From an uncultured Collinsella sp. (GTDB lineage Bacteria > Actinomycetota > Coriobacteriia > Coriobacteriales > Coriobacteriaceae): a stretch of 64,000 nt of DNA. The stretch is taken from assembly GCA_900555555.1 (NCBI GenBank), contig USLK01000001.1, positions 89,368 to 153,367 of the forward strand, in the 5' to 3' direction. Both the position numbers and the translations under genes were made by a program. Under the pieces are notes generated by a model that saw nothing but the letters and a program-made list of their open reading frames with translations, was not told the DNA's origin and searched no databases. Position 1 is the stretch's first letter. Every line of letters starts with the position of its first letter. Positions 26,957 through 35,594 of this stretch are shown one piece after another.

Positions 26957-27043
26957 TTATTTCCTCCTCACATATGAGTCAAAACCCCAGGACGGCGCCG
27001 CGCAATCCGTACGCGCCGCCGTGCGATCCTGAGGTAAAAGAAC

Positions 27044-27601
27044 CTATTTCTTGAACGGGAACCCGAAGGCATCGAGAAGGGCCTTGGCCTCTTCATCGGT
27101 CTTCGCGGTCGTCACGAAGGTGATGTCCATACCACGGGTGTGGTCGACGGAGTCGAAGTCAACCTCGGGGAAGATGAGCTGCTCGGTAACGCCCATGGAG
27201 AAGTTGCCACGGCCGTCGAAGCTCTTAGCGGAGATGCCGCGGAAGTCGCGGATACGGGGGATAGCCACAGAGGTCAGACGATCGAAGAACTCCCACATGC
27301 GGTCGCCGCGCAGGGTGACCTTGGCGCCGATCGGCATACCTGCACGCAGCTTGAAGGATGCGATGGACTTACGGGCGCGGGTGATCATCGGCTGCTGGCC
27401 GGTGATGGTGCGCAGGTCGCGGACGGCACCGTCGATTGCCTTGGAATCGGTGGCAGCCTCGCCAACACCCATGTTGACGACGATCTTCTCGAACTTCGGG
27501 ATCATCATAACGTTGGGGTAGTTGAACTTGTCCTGCATCAGCTGCTTGACCTCGTTGTTGTACTTGGTCTTAAGACGCGGAACGTACTTCTCTTCAGCCA
27601 T
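27044..27601 (-). CDS. rplE: 50S ribosomal protein L5
   Basis: A 185-residue 5S rRNA-binding protein of the central protuberance that contacts P-site tRNA. The start is the ATG at 27599-27601 (MAEEKYVPRLK), behind AAAAGGAG; the much longer open frame upstream is non-coding leader. In nearly all bacteria rplE follows rplX at once; here rplX is 8.4 kb away and rplE begins a new transcription unit. Confidence 0.97.
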   Translation of the reverse strand: MAEEKYVPRLKTKYNNEVKQLMQDKFNYPNVMMIPKFEKIVVNMGVGEAATDSKAIDGAVRDLRTITGQQPMITRARKSIASFKLRAGMPIGAKVTLRGDRMWEFFDRLTSVAIPRIRDFRGISAKSFDGRGNFSMGVTEQLIFPEVDFDSVDHTRGMDITFVTTAKTDEEAKALLDAFGFPFKK

Positions 27602-27734
27602 GTTCACTCCTTTTGGGGTTTTAAGCACGGGATTGGCCTCGTGGGTTAGCCTCGTGCCTCCTGACGTGCGCCATGCCCGCGATGGCTTTCTTGGGCATGA
27701 CGAATTGACGGCAGGAGCCGACAAAACAGTCGTT

Positions 27735-27763
27735 ACTATACGCTTATGCGGCGACGATTGCCA
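27735..27763 (-). promoter_or_regulatory. Putative promoter of the rplE operon
   Basis: The -10 TATAGT (27735-27740) and a weak -35 TGGCAA (27758-27763) on the minus strand are separated by 17 bp. Its existence is expected because the transcript from rplX ends at 35951. Confidence 0.55.
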
Positions 27764-27878
27764 CCGCAACTTCATGTGTGCAGGTAAATCCATAAATCGC
27801 GACCAACGGCGGATGGAGATCGATATGGGCTGGCTTGACTGGATGACAGGCGCCTGAAACGCCCGTTGATTTCCAAAC

Positions 27879-27968
27879 CAAACGAAAGTCACATTTTCGC
27901 CTTTCTGTTCGTGACTTTCGTTTGATCTGGAGCAGGGCCTCCCGTCCAAATCAAACGAAAGTCACATT
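27879..27968. repeat. Three copies of CAAACGAAAGTCAC (two direct, one inverted)
   Basis: Copies lie at 27879-27892 (+), 27911-27924 (-) and 27952-27965 (+). The first two could form a 14-bp hairpin with an 18-nt loop. The two direct copies also share the next bases ATT. They are non-coding and lie at the border of the accessory segment. Confidence 0.75.
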
Positions 27969-27985
27969 GCCAAGCTGAACTCCGT

Positions 27986-28038
27986 GGCAAAAGTCTGGTT
28001 CGAAGCAGATGGGAGCATGCCGCATTTGCTTCGAACCA
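27986..28038 (-). terminator. Probable terminator of the ORC-like ATPase gene
   Basis: A perfect 11-bp inverted repeat GGTTCGAAGCA (27997-28007) / TGCTTCGAACC (28027-28037) lies 32 bp after the ATPase stop codon. On the minus strand it is followed by AGACTTTTG, so the T run is short and slightly displaced. Confidence 0.5.
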
Positions 28039-28069
28039 ATAGCCGCCCATCAATCCTGAGCAAATTCAC

Positions 28070-29152
28070 TCAAGTATGCACGCATGAGGGGGATGTCAAA
28101 ATCCAGAGCCCGCCCGGACGCTCGCCGATCACCCCTTGTCCCAAGAGGCGCCGCTTATATGTGGACGCGTAGCCGTTGCTCACGCCCATTCGACCGGCGA
28201 TATCGGTCAGACGGCTCCCGTGCTCATCCTTGAGCATGGCAAGAGCGAACTCCCGATCTTTACGCGACATCTCACGATATGTCACATCGAGCACGCCCCT
28301 GCTGAAGTCCTCGCGCGCTTCTTCGATGCCCCGTGCTACGCTCGCGGAATCGAGCGTTTCCCGGTCCCAGGCCTCTTCCCATGCGAAATATCCAACCAGC
28401 TGCAACATATAGGCGAAGCCGTCTGTGGCCCGCGTGGCAGAGCCCAATGCCGCATCTTCTATCGTCTTGCCCGCACTCTCGATAGTCCTCCTGAGCGCAA
28501 GCCTCACTTCGGTCTCATCGATGCTGCCGATATGGCGCTGACGTGCACGCCGCAAGAACGACGCCCGGTCATCTGATATGAGTGCGGTCACATCGGAGGG
28601 AAGCCCGGCCATAACGAGAGCGACCTTGTGTCCCCCGCGAATCAGAAGTTGGTAAATCGAGGCGAGCATCACCACTTCATCGACCGACGGCGTGACTTCG
28701 TCGACCGTGATGAGCAGGGCGCTTCCCTGCTGCTCGATCTTTTCGAGGAGCGCCTCGATGCGCGCACGCCAGTTCGACGTCTCCGGTTCCGAGAAAACCC
28801 ATTCCAGACTGAGCAGCTGGCCAAGCCCCACGGCGGAGAGCCTCCGCCCCGGCTCCCGCTCGATCAGATGAGCCGCGGCCTTCCCCGCCTGCTGGATGAT
28901 GTCTTCAAGCATGCCCGGAACGGCCACCGCGTCGACCGTGAGCCACCCATGCGATCGTGCGACATCGCCGATGCGGGAAAGAAGTGTCGTCTTTCCCGTT
29001 CCGCGGGCACCGACCAATATCGTCGAAAGGTTTGGATTGCCCGGCCCGTCCTCGAACGCCCTTGACATCTCCCGGAGCAATCGGTCGCGCCCCGCCAAGA
29101 ACGGCGGAACCATTCCAAATGTCGGAGTGAATGGATTGCGTCTTCCCTCCAC
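28070..29152 (-). CDS. ORC1/CDC6-like AAA ATPase with C-terminal winged helix
   Basis: A 360-residue ATPase. It opens MEGRRNPFTPTFG, a typical start for this bacterial family, then Walker A GARGTGKT (48-55) and Walker B LLITVDEV (146-153). The C terminus (about 290-360) reads as a winged-helix DNA-binding domain (LTDIAGRMGVSNGYASTYKR). The start chosen is GTG at 29150-29152, 6 nt after GGGGAG; the frame stays open to 29233, where it overlaps the LXG-like gene. A -10-like TATACT lies at 29174-29179. The cellular role is unknown; such ATPases often occur on accessory DNA. It is not linked to a replication origin here. Confidence 0.82.
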   Translation of the reverse strand: MEGRRNPFTPTFGMVPPFLAGRDRLLREMSRAFEDGPGNPNLSTILVGARGTGKTTLLSRIGDVARSHGWLTVDAVAVPGMLEDIIQQAGKAAAHLIEREPGRRLSAVGLGQLLSLEWVFSEPETSNWRARIEALLEKIEQQGSALLITVDEVTPSVDEVVMLASIYQLLIRGGHKVALVMAGLPSDVTALISDDRASFLRRARQRHIGSIDETEVRLALRRTIESAGKTIEDAALGSATRATDGFAYMLQLVGYFAWEEAWDRETLDSASVARGIEEAREDFSRGVLDVTYREMSRKDREFALAMLKDEHGSRLTDIAGRMGVSNGYASTYKRRLLGQGVIGERPGGLWILTSPSCVHT

Positions 29153-30164
29153 TAGCTCTCCCCTCTGCCATGTAGTATATTTTTCCAATTTTCGACTTCT
29201 TTTGCAGATTTCGACTTCGCGCGGAATAGTCATCGGTGGCCCCTTCCCATGTGCCCTTCTTGAAGAACTGCCAGAACGTCTGCCCCTCGGGTATGGCGCT
29301 GCGAACGTCGTCCGAAAGCCCGAGGGCGAGTCGGGCGAGCCACTGCCTGTCGGCGAGCTTCAGGCCCCTGCCCTCCTTGCCGAACAGTGAGCTTGCGGCG
29401 AACCTCCACAGAGCAGCGTTCCTCTCGTCCATCGCCCCTGCGACGCCCGTCGCGCCCGCAAGCGCGGCGCCCACGTCCCCGAACACATCGATGAAAGCGA
29501 ACGGCCCGCCGTCGAGGGCCTCGCCGTACTGCGCGCGCAGGTCTGCGGCGACCGCTTCCCTCATGGCGTCCGTGACGAACTCGCCGGGAGCGAGACGGCT
29601 GGCGTACTCCTCCTCGAACGCGTCCACCGCCGCCTCGTAGGCTACATACGACGAGCGGATCTCGCCGATCGCGGTGCCCTGGGTCCCCGCGAGCGACGAG
29701 AGCGCCGACAGGGGCCCCGACACCCCGCCGGCGGACTCGAGCCCGGATAGGGCCGACTGCGCGGCGGCCACCGCCGCCTCCAGGTCCTCGAGGGACCCGT
29801 CGGCGAAATCACACGCGCCCGCCACGTTATGGTACGGCTCGAACCTGATGACACGCGGAGACGCCGCTGTCGATAGCGCCGCGGAAAGCAGCGCGTCGCG
29901 GGCGGGGGCAAGCTCGCCTTCGAGAGACGCGAGGGCATCGGCGTACGTGGCTCCCATCGCGGTCAGGCCCTCGGCCAACATCCTGAGTGTCACCTCGAGG
30001 TCGGCGTAAGCATGGGACTCGGCGATCATCCACGCACCCGACATGAGGTTCGCGAAATTCGAGTTGACCTTACCCACCCTCGCCACGGATTCGCCCGCGC
30101 GCGTGGCCGCGGACGAAACAGCCGTCGCCGCTGATGAGAACTCATCAATGTCGACCCTGAACAC
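28905..30164 (-). CDS. LXG/WXG-like type VII secretion substrate, C-terminal toxin region missing
   Basis: The N-terminal part (about residues 1-215) is Ala-rich and helical with a SGAWMIAES block, and reads like the LXG-type targeting domain of type VII-secreted toxins. Residues 216-330 are a linker-like region. From about residue 338 the frame runs out of phase through the ATPase gene, so the last 82 codons are probably not native. No toxin domain (nuclease, NADase, ADP-ribosyltransferase) is recognisable. GTG start at 30162-30164 with GGAGG 7 nt upstream. The two small genes before it support the assignment. Probably a truncated remnant of an effector gene. Confidence 0.65.
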   Translation of the reverse strand: MFRVDIDEFSSAATAVSSAATRAGESVARVGKVNSNFANLMSGAWMIAESHAYADLEVTLRMLAEGLTAMGATYADALASLEGELAPARDALLSAALSTAASPRVIRFEPYHNVAGACDFADGSLEDLEAAVAAAQSALSGLESAGGVSGPLSALSSLAGTQGTAIGEIRSSYVAYEAAVDAFEEEYASRLAPGEFVTDAMREAVAADLRAQYGEALDGGPFAFIDVFGDVGAALAGATGVAGAMDERNAALWRFAASSLFGKEGRGLKLADRQWLARLALGLSDDVRSAIPEGQTFWQFFKKGTWEGATDDYSARSRNLQKKSKIGKIYYMAEGRASGGKTQSIHSDIWNGSAVLGGARPIAPGDVKGVRGRAGQSKPFDDIGRCPRNGKDDTSFPHRRCRTIAWVAHGRRGGRSGHA

Positions 30165-30173
30165 GAGCGCCTC

Positions 30174-30509
30174 CTAATAGATGTAACGCGAGATTTCCCC
30201 GCACGCAGGAGTTGCGGATTGGCTTGAAGCTGCAATCGCCTTATCCATGTCCATAAACGTATCGGCACCCTGCTTGACGTAACCGCTGTGTCTCAGCAGG
30301 GAATCCTGAACGGAGGCCAAATAGGACGACGCCTCGGCGAGCGTTTCCATTGCGCTGGCAGCCGCCCGCCCCTCCCACGCGCCTTCCAACGCCGAAGAGA
30401 CGGCGGCGATCGAGTCATTTATAGCCTTGAGCTCCCGCGCCTCTGAATCGTAGCTCTCCACGGCTGATAGGGCCTGTTCGCGGTCGACGATGATTTCCCC
30501 CGCGACCAT
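30174..30509 (-). CDS. Small helical WXG100-like partner protein
   Basis: A 111-residue, all-helical protein with a central turn GAWEGRAA (about 44-51) that resembles the W-x-G hairpin of WXG100 proteins. Small helical proteins encoded just before LXG effectors (Lap-type or YwqH/YwqI-type) pair with the effector and target it to the type VII machinery. The ATG has AAAGGAG upstream, overlapping the end of the DUF4176 gene; 9 bp separate it from the LXG-like gene. The exact family is not certain. Confidence 0.7.
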   Translation of the reverse strand: MVAGEIIVDREQALSAVESYDSEARELKAINDSIAAVSSALEGAWEGRAAASAMETLAEASSYLASVQDSLLRHSGYVKQGADTFMDMDKAIAASSQSATPACGEISRYIY

Positions 30510-30512
30510 GGG

Positions 30513-30830
30513 CTACTCCTTTCCGTTTTCCGCGACCCCCTTCGAGCGCATCCGCTCGAAGGGGGCGGTGTTCGCCTCGAGGAAAGCCTGAAACGCAGCT
30601 CCTTTGTCGTCCAGATAGCCGAGCTGGTGAAGCTTGTCGATCATGTGCTTGTCGAAAAAGTATCCCTCATCGGGGACAGTCCGCCCCTCCGGGTACGGGA
30701 CACCGATATAGTCCCAATAGCGCCCCGACTTCCCATCGAGCGCCATGACCCCGGCGATCATGACGGGGCGCGAACCGCCCTCGAGCGTGACCACCGTTCC
30801 CACGGGAAGCCAATCGTCTTTTGTGATCAT
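30513..30830 (-). CDS. DUF4176-family protein
   Basis: A 105-residue protein matching DUF4176: LPVGTVVTLEGGSRPVMIAG, then DYIGVPYPEG and YFFDKHMIDKLHQLGYLDD. Genes of this family accompany LXG-type effectors in Gram-positive type VII loci; the molecular role is not established. It is the first gene of a three-gene leftward run with gaps of 3 and 9 bp. The ATG at 30828-30830 follows GAGGGGG. Confidence 0.85.
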   Translation of the reverse strand: MITKDDWLPVGTVVTLEGGSRPVMIAGVMALDGKSGRYWDYIGVPYPEGRTVPDEGYFFDKHMIDKLHQLGYLDDKGAAFQAFLEANTAPFERMRSKGVAENGKE

Positions 30831-31036
30831 GACGTCCCCCTCGAGCGCGCCCGCAACGACACGGGCAATCCGGATTCATTAGCGTTTGAGTCTAACCCAC
30901 AGCCCCCGCCCAGAAGCACGCGCGTCGATAGTCGTGTGGATCGAGTCGGCGGATGGAGTCGGAGATGACCATCCATCAAAGAGACGCGCTGGATATGAGG
31001 AATGGCGCGCGGCTCGCACAAGGCGGTTTCCATCTT

Positions 31037-31042
31037 TATACT
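31037..31042 (+). promoter_or_regulatory. Probable -10 element of the large U32 gene
   Basis: TATACT, 32 bp before the chosen ATG. No good -35 hexamer is seen at 16-18 bp. The upstream stretch from 30831 holds no gene and must also carry the divergent DUF4176 promoter. Confidence 0.45.
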
Positions 31043-31073
31043 TATGCAGTTACACATTTGTCTGGAGCTGCAT

Positions 31074-33686
31074 ATGCATTCCCATCCCTCCCCCTCCTCC
31101 AAACCCGAACTGCTCGCCCCCGCGGGTGGGCCCAAGCCGTTCTATGCGGCGCTCGCGGCCGGCGCGGATGCCATCTACTGCGGCATGGGGTCGTTCAACG
31201 CCCGGCGCAAGGCCGATAACTTCACTGACGAGACGTTCGAGACAGCCTGCCGGGCAGCGCATCTCGCTGGGTCGCGTGTCTATGTGACCGTCAACATCGT
31301 CATCAAAGACGAGGAAATGTCCGAGGCGCTCTCTCTTGTCGACCGTTGCTGGAAGTTCGGTGCCGACGCCTTCATCATCCAGGACTGGGGCCTGTTCTTC
31401 GAGATTCGCCGCCTCATGCCCGAGGTGGAGACCCATATATCGACACAGGCGAATATTCACGACGCCCGCGGCGCCGCCTGGTGTAAAGAGGCCGGCGCCG
31501 ACCGCGTCACGCTTTCCCGCGAGCTCTCCGTCGACGAGATCGCCGCAATCCACAATGCCGTGGACATCGAGCTCGAAGTGTTCTCCCACGGCGCCATCTG
31601 CTTTTGCTATTCGGGCATCTGCCTGCTTTCCAGCTTCACCTCCCATGGACGCTCGGCGAATCGCGGCATGTGCGCGCAGCCCTGCCGCCTGCCTTACGAG
31701 CTGATCGACGAAACGGGGCGCTCCTGGTCGAAGCCGGGTCGCGAGCGTGCCCTATGCCCGCGCGACACCTGCACAGCCTATATGCTCCCCCGCCTGCTGG
31801 ATGCGGGCGCGCACGCGTTGAAGCTCGAGGGGCGCATGAAGGCGCCCGACTACGTGCACTCCATCGTGAGCGCCTACCGCGCGCAGCTCGATGACATCCT
31901 CGCCGGCCGCGAAATCTCAGACGAGACCGCCCAGGCCCGCTACCGCCAACTCAAACGCTGCTTCAATCGCGATTTCACTTGCGAGTACCAGGAGGGTCGT
32001 TCGGGCGATGAGATGATGAGCTATGAGCGCTCGAACAACCGAGGCCAGATCGTGGGTGAGGTGCTCGGCAGCAAGCCGCTCGGCAATACGAGGGGCCTGA
32101 AACCCGACGACAAGCGCCGTCGTGCCGCCTGGACGAGGCTGCATCTTTCCGAGCCGGTGGGCAAGGGCGACCTACTCGAGCTGCGCCACGACGATGAGTT
32201 CGATCAGTTCCTCACCGCCATCGCCCCCGAGGATGCCCAGGCGGGCGACATCATCGAGTGCCGCACCGCACGGCCCATGCCCGCGGGCGCCCTCGTGCGC
32301 CTTATCCGCAGCCAGGCAGCGCTCGACGCCGCCGAGGCGGCGCTCAAGCGGCCCGTCGCCCGCAAGCGCGCGATCGACGTCCGCGTCGTGGCCCGGGTCG
32401 GACAGCCGTTTATCGTTCAACTGACGTGCGTCGACGATCCTTCGCTTGTGGGCCGCGCCGAGGGATTCACCGTCGAGGCCGCCAAAACCCGCGCCGTCAT
32501 CGCCGACGACCTGATCGAGCACGTGGGCCGCATGGGATCTTCGCCGTTTGAAGCGGCGTCCTTCGACATCCAGCTTGACGCTGGCTGCGGCATGGGCTTC
32601 TCCGCCGTGCACAAGGTGCGCGCGGCCGCCTGCAGGGCGCTGGAGCAAGCCATTCTCGCCCCGTACGACACACGCATCGAGCATGCACTCGACGGATGCG
32701 GCCTCCTGCATGACAAGTCGCAGGCGCTTTCCTCGCCCACCGTGGCCGAGGGCTCGCTGGCCCTCACCGATACGTGCATCGCTTCGGGGGCGGCGGTACG
32801 CGATGAGCGTAATCGACTTGCGTCCACAACCCCTGCAGCCAAAGCCTCGTGCACGGGAACACTCGGCTGCAACGGCGAAATTTGCGCGCTGGTCGCCTCA
32901 TGCAACGCCGCTGCCGCCGCGCGCCACGCCGGGGCAACGCGCATATACATGACGGTTGACGACCTCATCGCCGCAGGGCTCTCCCCTACCGACTGCTCCG
33001 CACGCGGCATCATCCCGGTCCTCGATGAAGTCTCGCGCGAGGTCGATCACAAAAGGCTCGATCCCTGGCTCATGCCCGGCGCCCCCGCAGCCGTGGGCAC
33101 CATATCTGAGCTCGCGCTTGCGTCTGAGCGGGGTGCTGTCGCCGAGCTGCGCAGCTGCATCCCGGCGCATAACGTTGCGTGCATGCGAGCGCTTGCATCG
33201 CGCGGAGCCGCAGGCGCGTGGCTCTCCCCCGAGCTCACGCTCACCGAGATCGAACGCATCGCGCCGCAACGCGGGGACATGGAGCTTGGCCTCATGGTGC
33301 TCGGACACCCCCGCGTCATGACGAGCGAGCACTGCGTCCTGCAGGTCGCGGGCGCCTGCATCCACGATTGCGCCTCGTGCCGCCTGCGCATGCACGATTT
33401 TAGCCTCAAGAACATCGACGGGCGCATGCTGCCCGTGCGCACGGGGCTCGACGGGCGCAGCCGCCTCTACGACGGAACCCCGATCGATGCCACCCCGCAG
33501 ATTCCCCAGCTGCTACGCGCCGGCGTCACGCGCTTCCTCGTCGACGGCACGCTTCTCGATGCCGATGAGCTGTCCCGTTGGGTTGCACGCGCCAGGCGTG
33601 CCCTCGAAGCCGCCCTTGCGGGGCGCACGCCCGAACGCCGCATGCCCAAAACCTCCTCGGGCTGCCTATTCCAGGGAGTCGAGTGA
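31074..33686 (+). CDS. Large peptidase U32-family protein, RlhA/TrhP-like
   Basis: An 870-residue U32 protein starting MHSHPSPSSKPELLAPAGG. The signature HGAICFCYSGICLLSS is followed by SANRGMCAQPCR, the cysteines thought to hold an Fe-S cluster. A middle region of the DUF3656 type separates the core from a C-terminal part with a second cysteine set (CIHDCASCRLR). Homologues hydroxylate tRNA or 23S rRNA. The ATG at 31074 is preferred over the open frame from 31002 because TGGAG lies 7 nt upstream. It overlaps the RluA gene as GTGA. It differs from the 677-residue U32 at 9463, so the two are paralogues. Confidence 0.88.
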   Translation: MHSHPSPSSKPELLAPAGGPKPFYAALAAGADAIYCGMGSFNARRKADNFTDETFETACRAAHLAGSRVYVTVNIVIKDEEMSEALSLVDRCWKFGADAFIIQDWGLFFEIRRLMPEVETHISTQANIHDARGAAWCKEAGADRVTLSRELSVDEIAAIHNAVDIELEVFSHGAICFCYSGICLLSSFTSHGRSANRGMCAQPCRLPYELIDETGRSWSKPGRERALCPRDTCTAYMLPRLLDAGAHALKLEGRMKAPDYVHSIVSAYRAQLDDILAGREISDETAQARYRQLKRCFNRDFTCEYQEGRSGDEMMSYERSNNRGQIVGEVLGSKPLGNTRGLKPDDKRRRAAWTRLHLSEPVGKGDLLELRHDDEFDQFLTAIAPEDAQAGDIIECRTARPMPAGALVRLIRSQAALDAAEAALKRPVARKRAIDVRVVARVGQPFIVQLTCVDDPSLVGRAEGFTVEAAKTRAVIADDLIEHVGRMGSSPFEAASFDIQLDAGCGMGFSAVHKVRAAACRALEQAILAPYDTRIEHALDGCGLLHDKSQALSSPTVAEGSLALTDTCIASGAAVRDERNRLASTTPAAKASCTGTLGCNGEICALVASCNAAAAARHAGATRIYMTVDDLIAAGLSPTDCSARGIIPVLDEVSREVDHKRLDPWLMPGAPAAVGTISELALASERGAVAELRSCIPAHNVACMRALASRGAAGAWLSPELTLTEIERIAPQRGDMELGLMVLGHPRVMTSEHCVLQVAGACIHDCASCRLRMHDFSLKNIDGRMLPVRTGLDGRSRLYDGTPIDATPQIPQLLRAGVTRFLVDGTLLDADELSRWVARARRALEAALAGRTPERRMPKTSSGCLFQGVE

Positions 33687-34351
33687 ACGTGGGCGCGGTC
33701 CGGATCCTATACGAGGATGACCATCTCATCGCCGTCGACAAGCCTGCGGGCGTCATTGTCCATGGCGACGGAACAGGGTCGTGCACGCTCACCGAAAACG
33801 TGCGCGACCTGGTCGAACGCCGCGGCGGCTCCCCCGTGCAAATCGCCGGCGTCCAAGCTCTGCAGCGCCTCGATCGCGAGACCACGGGAATCGTGCTGTT
33901 CTCATTGCGCAAGGAGACGCAGGCGGCCTTCGACCGCATCATCGCCGAACGCGCCATCGAGAAGCGCTATCTCGCCATCGCATCCGGGCGGATTCGCACC
34001 CCGCGCGAGATCACCGCGCCCATCGGACGCGATCGCCATGATTCCCGGCGCATGCGCGTGAGCCGCACGGGCAAGTCGGCGCGGACGGTCATCACTCCGC
34101 TCGACTGCGCCCCCGAGCGGACGTTGCTCGAGGTCGACCTGCACACCGGGCGCAAGCACCAGATCCGCGTGCACATGGCCCACATCGGCCACCCCCTCCT
34201 GGGAGATCGCCTCTATGGCGGACCTGGCGCTTTCCAGCTCATGCTACATGCGGCTGAACTCGCCTTCACGCACCCTCTCACCGGAGAGCGGGTTCGCATC
34301 ACCGCGCCCTACCCCAAGAGGTTCGAGGCGTTGTTCGACCGGCGGGGATGA
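33683..34351 (+). CDS. RluA-family pseudouridine synthase
   Basis: A 222-residue enzyme without an S4 domain. The catalytic Asp is in QRLDRETTGIVLFS and the family block HTGRKHQIRVHMAHIGHPLL is present. The site modified (23S rRNA or tRNA) cannot be read from the sequence. The start GTG at 33683 overlaps the U32 stop (GTGA) and has GGGAG upstream, so both are probably translated together. Pairing with a possible rRNA-hydroxylation gene suggests an RNA-modification pair. It converges with the oxidoreductase gene. Confidence 0.9.
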   Translation: MNVGAVRILYEDDHLIAVDKPAGVIVHGDGTGSCTLTENVRDLVERRGGSPVQIAGVQALQRLDRETTGIVLFSLRKETQAAFDRIIAERAIEKRYLAIASGRIRTPREITAPIGRDRHDSRRMRVSRTGKSARTVITPLDCAPERTLLEVDLHTGRKHQIRVHMAHIGHPLLGDRLYGGPGAFQLMLHAAELAFTHPLTGERVRITAPYPKRFEALFDRRG

Positions 34352-34361
34352 CGGCGTCCGG

Positions 34362-35459
34362 TTATTCCGCAGACTCCTCCTCGGGATAGACGACGCCCCA
34401 ATCGCGGCGCAGACGCGTCATGATATCCATCACATCCGAAGCGTAGCCGATGAGCTCGCGCTTGGACCCATCCCCTGCGACCGCCTTCTCCAGGTCGGCT
34501 ATCTCGTAGCATAGCGCATACGCCTCGATGCCCGCGGAGACCTCCTCGCGATGCCCGTCTGCGGTCCACGTGATTGTCGCACGGTCCGCGCGCGGGTACG
34601 ACATGATCTCGATATAGCAGTCGTCAAAGCACAGGGTGGCGCGCTTGGGCTGCTTGGCGTGCATGGTGAGCGAGAACACGCCGATCTGGCCCTCGGCGTT
34701 GCGGGTCACAAAGCCGCTCTCCTCGTCGACACCCGTCTTGAAGACGTTGGCGAGCGACACCACCTCGGTGGGCTGGCTTTCCATGAACAGACGCGCAACC
34801 GAGAGTGCGTACACGCCGATATCCAACATCGCCCCGCCGGCGAGCGAGCGATTCCAAAACCGGTTGCTCAAGTCGTCGTAGCTATGCCAACTGCCAAAGT
34901 TCACCTGCGCCAAGCGCAACCTGCCGAACTCGCCCGCCTCCGCGCGACGCATGAGCTCGACATACAGCGGCATATGCAGCACCGTGGTCGCATCCATGAG
35001 AACCACTCCGTGCTCATCGGCGATGGCGCGGGCCTCTTCAAGCTCGGCACTGTTGAGGGTGATCGCCTTTTCGCAGAGCACGTGCTTTCCGGCCGCGAGC
35101 GCACCGCACAGGTAGTCGATATGGGTGTTGTGGGGCGTGGTGATATAGACCGCATCGACGGCCGGATCCGCATAGAGCTCCTCGACCGAATCATACACAC
35201 ACTCGACGCCATATTCCCGAGCGAACGCCTCCGCCTTTGAGCGCGTGCGATTGACGATGCCATACACCTTGCGCCCAGCCAACGCGAGGGACTGCGCCAT
35301 CTGATTCGCGATGACACCGCAGCCAATTACAGCCCAAGAAAGCTCAGGAGCCGTAAAAACGTCCTTTGGGAACGGCTTTCCCACGACTGCTGCGAATGCA
35401 GCCTTGGCCGCAGCTGCGGCATCGAGCGGTGCGACATTGCCTGTGGTCTGAGCATCCAT
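34362..35459 (-). CDS. Gfo/Idh/MocA-family NAD(P)-dependent oxidoreductase
   Basis: A 365-residue dehydrogenase. An N-terminal tail of about 40 residues precedes a Rossmann fold (VIGCGVIANQMAQSL); CEKAIT holds the lysine equivalent to the EKP motif. The C-terminal alpha/beta domain carries GGAMLDIGVYALSVAR, typical of the family. Substrates are usually sugars, inositols or trans-dihydrodiols; which one is unknown. The ATG at 35457-35459 follows AAAGGGG. It is alone on the minus strand between the RluA gene and the repeat-rich region before rplX. Confidence 0.9.
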   Translation of the reverse strand: MDAQTTGNVAPLDAAAAAKAAFAAVVGKPFPKDVFTAPELSWAVIGCGVIANQMAQSLALAGRKVYGIVNRTRSKAEAFAREYGVECVYDSVEELYADPAVDAVYITTPHNTHIDYLCGALAAGKHVLCEKAITLNSAELEEARAIADEHGVVLMDATTVLHMPLYVELMRRAEAGEFGRLRLAQVNFGSWHSYDDLSNRFWNRSLAGGAMLDIGVYALSVARLFMESQPTEVVSLANVFKTGVDEESGFVTRNAEGQIGVFSLTMHAKQPKRATLCFDDCYIEIMSYPRADRATITWTADGHREEVSAGIEAYALCYEIADLEKAVAGDGSKRELIGYASDVMDIMTRLRRDWGVVYPEEESAE

Positions 35460-35594
35460 GTGTACCCCTTTTCCATGATGAATCGCTACGCAGCAATTGT
35501 GGCACAAGAGCCGCGCGCCGATGCCCATGCCGGAGGGAAAACGAGCAAGAGGGGGGTCAGAGCCGTAATGAGGACTCAGGAAATGAAAGTGTAC

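Larger units (their letters stand above)
27602..28069. other. Intergenic region: rplE leader, promoter and short repeats
   Basis: No gene is seen. Reading leftward it holds the putative rplE promoter and a leader of about 130 nt with the octamer GCCTCGTG twice. Further right it holds three copies of a 14-bp repeat and an 11-bp inverted repeat that probably ends the ATPase transcript. This is the left border of the segment inserted in the ribosomal cluster. Confidence 0.7.

Noticed and set aside
27997..28037. tRNA-like element (GGTTCGAA motif)
   Set aside because: The motif belongs to a simple 11-bp inverted repeat; no cloverleaf, anticodon arm or CCA-end geometry can be drawn.
29153..29233. 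Upstream ATG start for the ORC-like ATPase
   Set aside because: The extra 27 residues are unlike the family, no good ribosome site precedes that ATG, and GTG at 29152 has an ideal one.
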